Assembly: GCA_036781505.1 (NCBI GenBank)
Contig: DAIQAV010000116.1
Location: forward strand, 1-7,900
Origin: FEN-680 sp036781505
Lineage (GTDB): Bacteria > Actinomycetota > Geothermincolia > Fen-727 > Anoxymicrobiaceae
Length of the DNA stretch: 7,900 nucleotides
Direction: 5' to 3'
Shown here piece by piece: positions 4,987 to 7,900 of the stretch (position 1 is the first letter of the stretch; each line of letters starts with the position of its first letter). The translations under genes and the position numbers were made by a program. The notes below the pieces were generated by a model. It saw nothing but the letters and a program-made list of their open reading frames with translations. It did no database searches and was not told the origin of the DNA.

Positions 4987-6261
4987 TTGGAAGTCTCGCA
5001 GCCCTCGACAAACCCGCTAGCCGGGAGCCAGAGAGCGGCCGCAATCGCCGGGGTCGTCTCATCGGTCTTTGGCGCCGTCCTGATAGTCTGGGGGGTCTCG
5101 CTCCACAGTGTAGCCATGACGGCGGGCGGCATCCTCACCGCGACCAGGGGCGTGATGGCCGCCTTCATCCTCGCCGGGATCAGGCTGTCCAGACGGCACA
5201 CTTCCACGTTCTCCTTCGGGCTCTACAAGCTCGAGAACATCATCGCCGCGGTGGTGGGCGTCATCGTACTCGTCCTCACGTACGAGCTCGCGAAGGTATC
5301 GATAACGCATCTGAACAGTACATACCTCTTCACGAACGACCCCAAGTATGCGCTTCCCTTCTTCCTCGGGGCCGCCCTGCTGGCCGGCGGGATGGGCTTC
5401 TACAAGCGGCGGGTAGCCAGGGCTGAAGGGTGCCCGAGCCTCAAAGCCGATGCGTACTTCTCGTTCGCCGACGCTGTCGCGCTCGTTATCATCGGAGCCG
5501 CTCTCGGCCTAGACATCGCGGGGCTCCACAGGGTGGACGCGATTGCCGGCCTCATCGTCGCCTGCTTCCTGGCGGTCGTAGGCGTCCAGATCTTCCTCGG
5601 CGGCCTGAAGGTCCTGCTCGACGCCTCGGTCAGCCGTGACGTCCTGGTGAAGGTCAGGGAGATCGCGGAAGCCGACCCCGGCATCAGGAAGGTCCTCAGC
5701 GTCGACGGCAGGAATTCCGGGAGCTTCATCTTCCTCAACCTTGTGGTCGAGCCGGCCGCATATGACCTGGTGCAGGCCGGCGACATCTCGCGCGATCTCG
5801 AGCGCCGGCTGAAGGCGGCTCTCGAGAACGTCGACAGCGTAGGCATCGAATTCAGCGCCCCGACAGACGCGTTCACCGCTGCTGTTCCCTTGGGCTCGGA
5901 CGGGAGCAGCATAGCCGAGGGTTTCGAGTCCGCCCCGATGGTGGGTATCCTCGAGGTGGATAGTGGAACGGTCACGGGAAAGCCGGAAGTTGTGAACAAC
6001 CCCGCGGTCGGACGGTCCAAGGGGCGAGGGGTGCACCTCGCGGTATTCCTGGGAAGCCGCTCGGTGGACGTACTCCTTTTGAAGGAAGACATAGCCGACG
6101 AGGAGGTTCTGCAGACCTTGCAGGCATACGCGATCGACGTCACGGTAATGCCGTCGCTCAAAGACCTGGAGAGCGCTGGAGCCGAACTGGCAACCCTTGC
6201 GCGGGCCCGCACCCGGGCGCCTGCGGCCGGGGACGCCGTTTCGGGGCAGGCGGGGGGATAG
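4987..6261 (+). CDS. CDF-family protein with degenerate metal site and C-terminal NifX-like domain
   Basis: 424 residues. It has the CDF layout: six spans (about 17-38, 42-66, 83-104, 121-140, 156-180, 184-208), the FSFGLYKLEN loop (75-84), and a cytoplasmic dimerisation domain (about 217-292) with VDGRNSGSFIFL (239-250). A further domain follows (about 297-400; IAEGFESAPMVGILEVDSG, VVNNPA, VDVLLLKEDI, IDVTVMPS), resembling the NifX/NifB-C FeMo-cofactor fold, and then an Ala/Gly-rich tail. Aligned to E. coli YiiP (FieF), the TM2 ligands Asp45 and Asp49 become Leu50 and Arg54, and the TM5 ligands His153 and Asp157 become Phe158 and Asp162. Three of four transport-site ligands are gone, although the frame is intact and well initiated. 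It probably does not carry metal alone and may be a partner or regulator of the next gene's product. Metal specificity is unknown. Confidence 0.88.
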   Translation: MEVSQPSTNPLAGSQRAAAIAGVVSSVFGAVLIVWGVSLHSVAMTAGGILTATRGVMAAFILAGIRLSRRHTSTFSFGLYKLENIIAAVVGVIVLVLTYELAKVSITHLNSTYLFTNDPKYALPFFLGAALLAGGMGFYKRRVARAEGCPSLKADAYFSFADAVALVIIGAALGLDIAGLHRVDAIAGLIVACFLAVVGVQIFLGGLKVLLDASVSRDVLVKVREIAEADPGIRKVLSVDGRNSGSFIFLNLVVEPAAYDLVQAGDISRDLERRLKAALENVDSVGIEFSAPTDAFTAAVPLGSDGSSIAEGFESAPMVGILEVDSGTVTGKPEVVNNPAVGRSKGRGVHLAVFLGSRSVDVLLLKEDIADEEVLQTLQAYAIDVTVMPSLKDLESAGAELATLARARTRAPAAGDAVSGQAGG

Positions 6262-6268
6262 GTACGCC

Positions 6269-7492
6269 ATGGAGTTCTTCAAGCACATGGAACCGGCTGA
6301 AAAGGCCGAGGCTATTGCCGCCTTCGCCTCGGTGTTCGAGGCGGCCGGGATGATAGCCGTAGCCCTCGCCTCCGGCAGCGTATCGGTGCTGGCCGAAGGC
6401 ATCGACACGTGCGTTGACATCGTCGCGTCCGTCGCCGTGATGATCGGCCTGAAGCTTTCCAAGCGCCACAGCAAGGACTTCCCCGACGGCCTGTACAAGC
6501 TGGAGAACATCGTGGCGGTCGCCATCGCGGCCCTTATCCTCTTCAGCGCCTATGAGCTCGCCAAGGAATCCATCCACAAGCTCATGGGCAAACAGACGAC
6601 GATCAGCAACCCCTGGGTGGCGATAGGGACGATGGTGGTCGTCGTCGCGATCACCGGCCTGTTGGCATGGAACAAGGGCCGCGTCGGCAAGGCCGAGAAC
6701 TCGCCCAGCCTCATGGCTGACTCGCGCCATTCATGGACCGACACGATCGCGAGCGCCGGTGTCATACTCGGAGTCGGGCTGAATGCAGCAGGCGTCCCCT
6801 ACGTCGACTCGATAATGGCGCTGGTAATTGTGGTCATCCTGGCGTGGTCCGGAGGGCAGGTCGCTCTGGAAGCCTTCAAGGTGCTCCTCGACGCATCTAT
6901 CGAGAAAGACATCATCGACAAAGCGACCACGACGGCCGAGGCTGATCCGGCGGTCAAACGCGTGGTGCGCGTCGATGGCCGCAACTCAGGCAGCTATAGG
7001 TTCCTTCATATGACGATAGTCCCCGAGGCCTTCGATTTGAGGGACGCGGAGGCTTCCGTCGACAGCCTCACGGAATCTATCAAGTCGGCTGTGCAGAACG
7101 TGGAGTCGGTCCAGGTCGAGTTCGTCCCGGATGAGGCGGACAAGTTCAGCGTCGTGGTGCCGCTCGAAGCCGATGGCGCCTCTATCGCTGCCGACCTGAC
7201 CTCGGCCGGGTCCTACGCGCTCCTGGCCCTCGACACCGACAAGGGCACGCTCGACGACACCTCAGTCCTCGAGAACCCTGTCGCGGAAAGCGACCCGGGC
7301 CGCGCCATCAAGCTCGCGGTGGCGCTGGCAAAGCGCGGGGCGGACAGGCTCCTCGTCCGGGGCGACGTCCCGTCCGGCGGTGCGTTTTACGTCCTGGAGG
7401 CGAACGAGATCGATGTCCTCAGCCTCCCGGACCTCAAGACGCTCGAGGAGGCCAAAGCGTCGGTCGCGTCGCTCCTCCCCGGCCCGGACTGA
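6269..7492 (+). CDS. CDF-family metal cation efflux transporter with C-terminal NifX-like domain
   Basis: 407 residues from the ATG at 6269, 7 bp after the previous stop (TAGGT as a weak ribosome binding site; upstream codons in this frame only shadow the previous gene's tail). It should export a divalent metal by proton antiport at the inner membrane. Six spans (about 12-34, 38-61, 79-96, 114-133, 152-170, 177-197) are followed by a dimerisation domain (about 212-287) with VDGRNSGSYRFL (235-246). The transport site is complete: Asp46 and Asp50 in TM2 (EGIDTCVD), His154 and Asp158 in TM5 (SRHSWTD). This DD-HD set is typical of Zn/Cd/Fe exporters rather than Mn-type DD-DD. The YiiP cytoplasmic zinc-site histidines are not conserved. 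A NifX/NifB-C-like domain (about 294-400; VVVPLEADGASIAADL, VLENPVAE, IDVLSLPDLK) ends the protein, as in the upstream paralogue. The two share GLYKLEN and GRNSGS motifs, so they arose by duplication. Confidence 0.9.
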   Translation: MEFFKHMEPAEKAEAIAAFASVFEAAGMIAVALASGSVSVLAEGIDTCVDIVASVAVMIGLKLSKRHSKDFPDGLYKLENIVAVAIAALILFSAYELAKESIHKLMGKQTTISNPWVAIGTMVVVVAITGLLAWNKGRVGKAENSPSLMADSRHSWTDTIASAGVILGVGLNAAGVPYVDSIMALVIVVILAWSGGQVALEAFKVLLDASIEKDIIDKATTTAEADPAVKRVVRVDGRNSGSYRFLHMTIVPEAFDLRDAEASVDSLTESIKSAVQNVESVQVEFVPDEADKFSVVVPLEADGASIAADLTSAGSYALLALDTDKGTLDDTSVLENPVAESDPGRAIKLAVALAKRGADRLLVRGDVPSGGAFYVLEANEIDVLSLPDLKTLEEAKASVASLLPGPD

Positions 7493-7554
7493 TACTGCGC
7501 CGGTCAAAGAACTCTCGTTACTTATGCAGGTTGATAACCCATGACTCGCGGCAT

Positions 7555-7563
7555 TGATATAAT
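7555..7563 (+). promoter_or_regulatory. Extended -10 promoter TGATATAAT
   Basis: A perfect TATAAT (7558-7563) is preceded by TG at the extended -10 position (7555-7556). Such promoters need little or no -35; TTGATA at 7531-7536 is 21 bp away, too far for an ideal -35. The start of transcription would be near 7570, with a leader of about 30 nt before the GTG at 7600. The rest of the CDF-restriction gap (7493-7554) shows no clear terminator. Confidence 0.6.
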
Positions 7564-7599
7564 CGAACAGGAGTTTGGAGCAGACCGTGAGAGGCAACA

Positions 7600-7812
7600 G
7601 TGACATTACCCGATGCAGTAATCGAACTAATAGAGCGGTTCGACCGCAACCGCGAGTCTTATATGTCCGGTACCTATAATGAGACGCAGTTGCGTAACGA
7701 GTTCCTAAACCCACTGTTTGAAACCCTTGGCTGGGACATGCTCAATAAGGCGGGTTACGCGGAAGCATACAAGGACGTCATCCACGAGGACGCGATCAAG
7801 GTCGGCACCTGA
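7600..7812 (+). pseudogene. Type IIG (or HsdR-like) restriction-modification enzyme, truncated N-terminal remnant
   Basis: 70 residues. GTG start with GAGAGG five bases upstream. The sequence (MTLPDAVIELIERFDRNRES, YNETQLRNEFLNPLFETLGWD, GYAEAYKDVIHEDAIKVG) strongly recalls the N-terminus of long type IIG restriction-methylation proteins, in which this helical stretch leads directly into the PD-(D/E)XK nuclease core. This is recognition from memory. The frame stops at TGA 7810-7812, just before that core, so nuclease, methylase and target-recognition parts are all missing. The +1 frame after the break reads SAPDRYSKRLDCC and stops at 7877. The +2 frame (HLIVIPNGWTAAQIPGQ) stays open to the window edge but is not recognised. 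Probably a deletion or rearrangement at about 7800-7815, or a frameshift. Base composition is less GC-rich than the CDF genes, in keeping with acquired DNA. Confidence 0.6.
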
Positions 7813-7900
7813 TCGTTATTCCAAACGGCTGGACTGCTGCACAGATCCCAGGACAGGTGAGGTTAAGGCAAGGCAATAAAAGCATGCGCGAAATCCTTTT

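Noticed and set aside
6197..6268. Upstream extension of the second CDF protein by 24 residues
   Set aside because: The extension overlaps the previous gene's tail in another frame, is Arg/Gly/Pro-rich and lacks homology. The ATG at 6269 fits the CDF N-terminus.
5400..6525. Two long minus-strand frames (270 and 338 residues) over the CDF genes
   Set aside because: Both overlap the well-supported CDF coding sequences and are low-complexity in composition, without membrane or domain patterns.
7480..7510. Terminator after the second CDF gene
   Set aside because: Only 4-bp CCGG arms can pair, and no T-run follows.
1..7900. tRNA, rRNA or CRISPR array
   Set aside because: I found no cloverleaf, rRNA-like sequence or regularly spaced repeats on reading the window.

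Overview
The window is GC-rich (roughly 60%), with compact, mostly plus-strand bacterial genes. Most start with ATG or GTG after good Shine-Dalgarno sites, and there is one candidate leaderless promoter. The GC content, the leaderless start and the LipA/PtpB-type lipoprotein phosphatase fit an actinobacterial or other GC-rich Gram-positive-like lineage. That is inference; no taxonomic marker gene is present.

Left part (1-3286): the 3' end of a short-chain dehydrogenase/reductase (SDR), then a convergent minus-strand single-pass membrane protein with a candidate leaderless promoter. Next come a small plus-strand anchored protein with a Pro/Thr/Ser-rich tail and a complete acyl-CoA dehydrogenase whose catalytic base appears to be in the isovaleryl-CoA dehydrogenase position. 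A convergent minus-strand membrane protein of unknown function and a basic 53-residue ORF follow.

Middle part (3316-4284): a lipoprotein phosphatase with an HCTAGKDR active site, followed by a 213-bp intergenic stretch full of inverted repeats. It holds a 27-bp stem-loop carrying GGTGTCTGTCCCC (REP-like) and a dyad around a perfect 12-bp palindrome, both just upstream of the ion-transport genes.

Right part (4285-7492) is the most interesting. A TMEM175/DUF1211-type channel gene is followed, after 30 bp, by two tandem cation diffusion facilitator (CDF) genes only 7 bp apart. Both CDF proteins carry an extra C-terminal domain resembling the NifX/NifB-C (dinitrogenase FeMo-cofactor) fold. The second keeps the full DD-HD transport site. 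The first has lost three of the four ligands (L, R, F, D) but is otherwise intact and has a strong ribosome binding site. This suggests a co-made transporter/pseudo-transporter pair, comparable to the animal ZnT5-ZnT6 heterodimer. The three genes look like one ion-homeostasis operon.

Right end (7493-7900): an extended -10 promoter and ribosome binding site drive the first 70 codons of what looks like a type IIG restriction-modification enzyme. It then stops before the nuclease core, so it is probably a truncated remnant.
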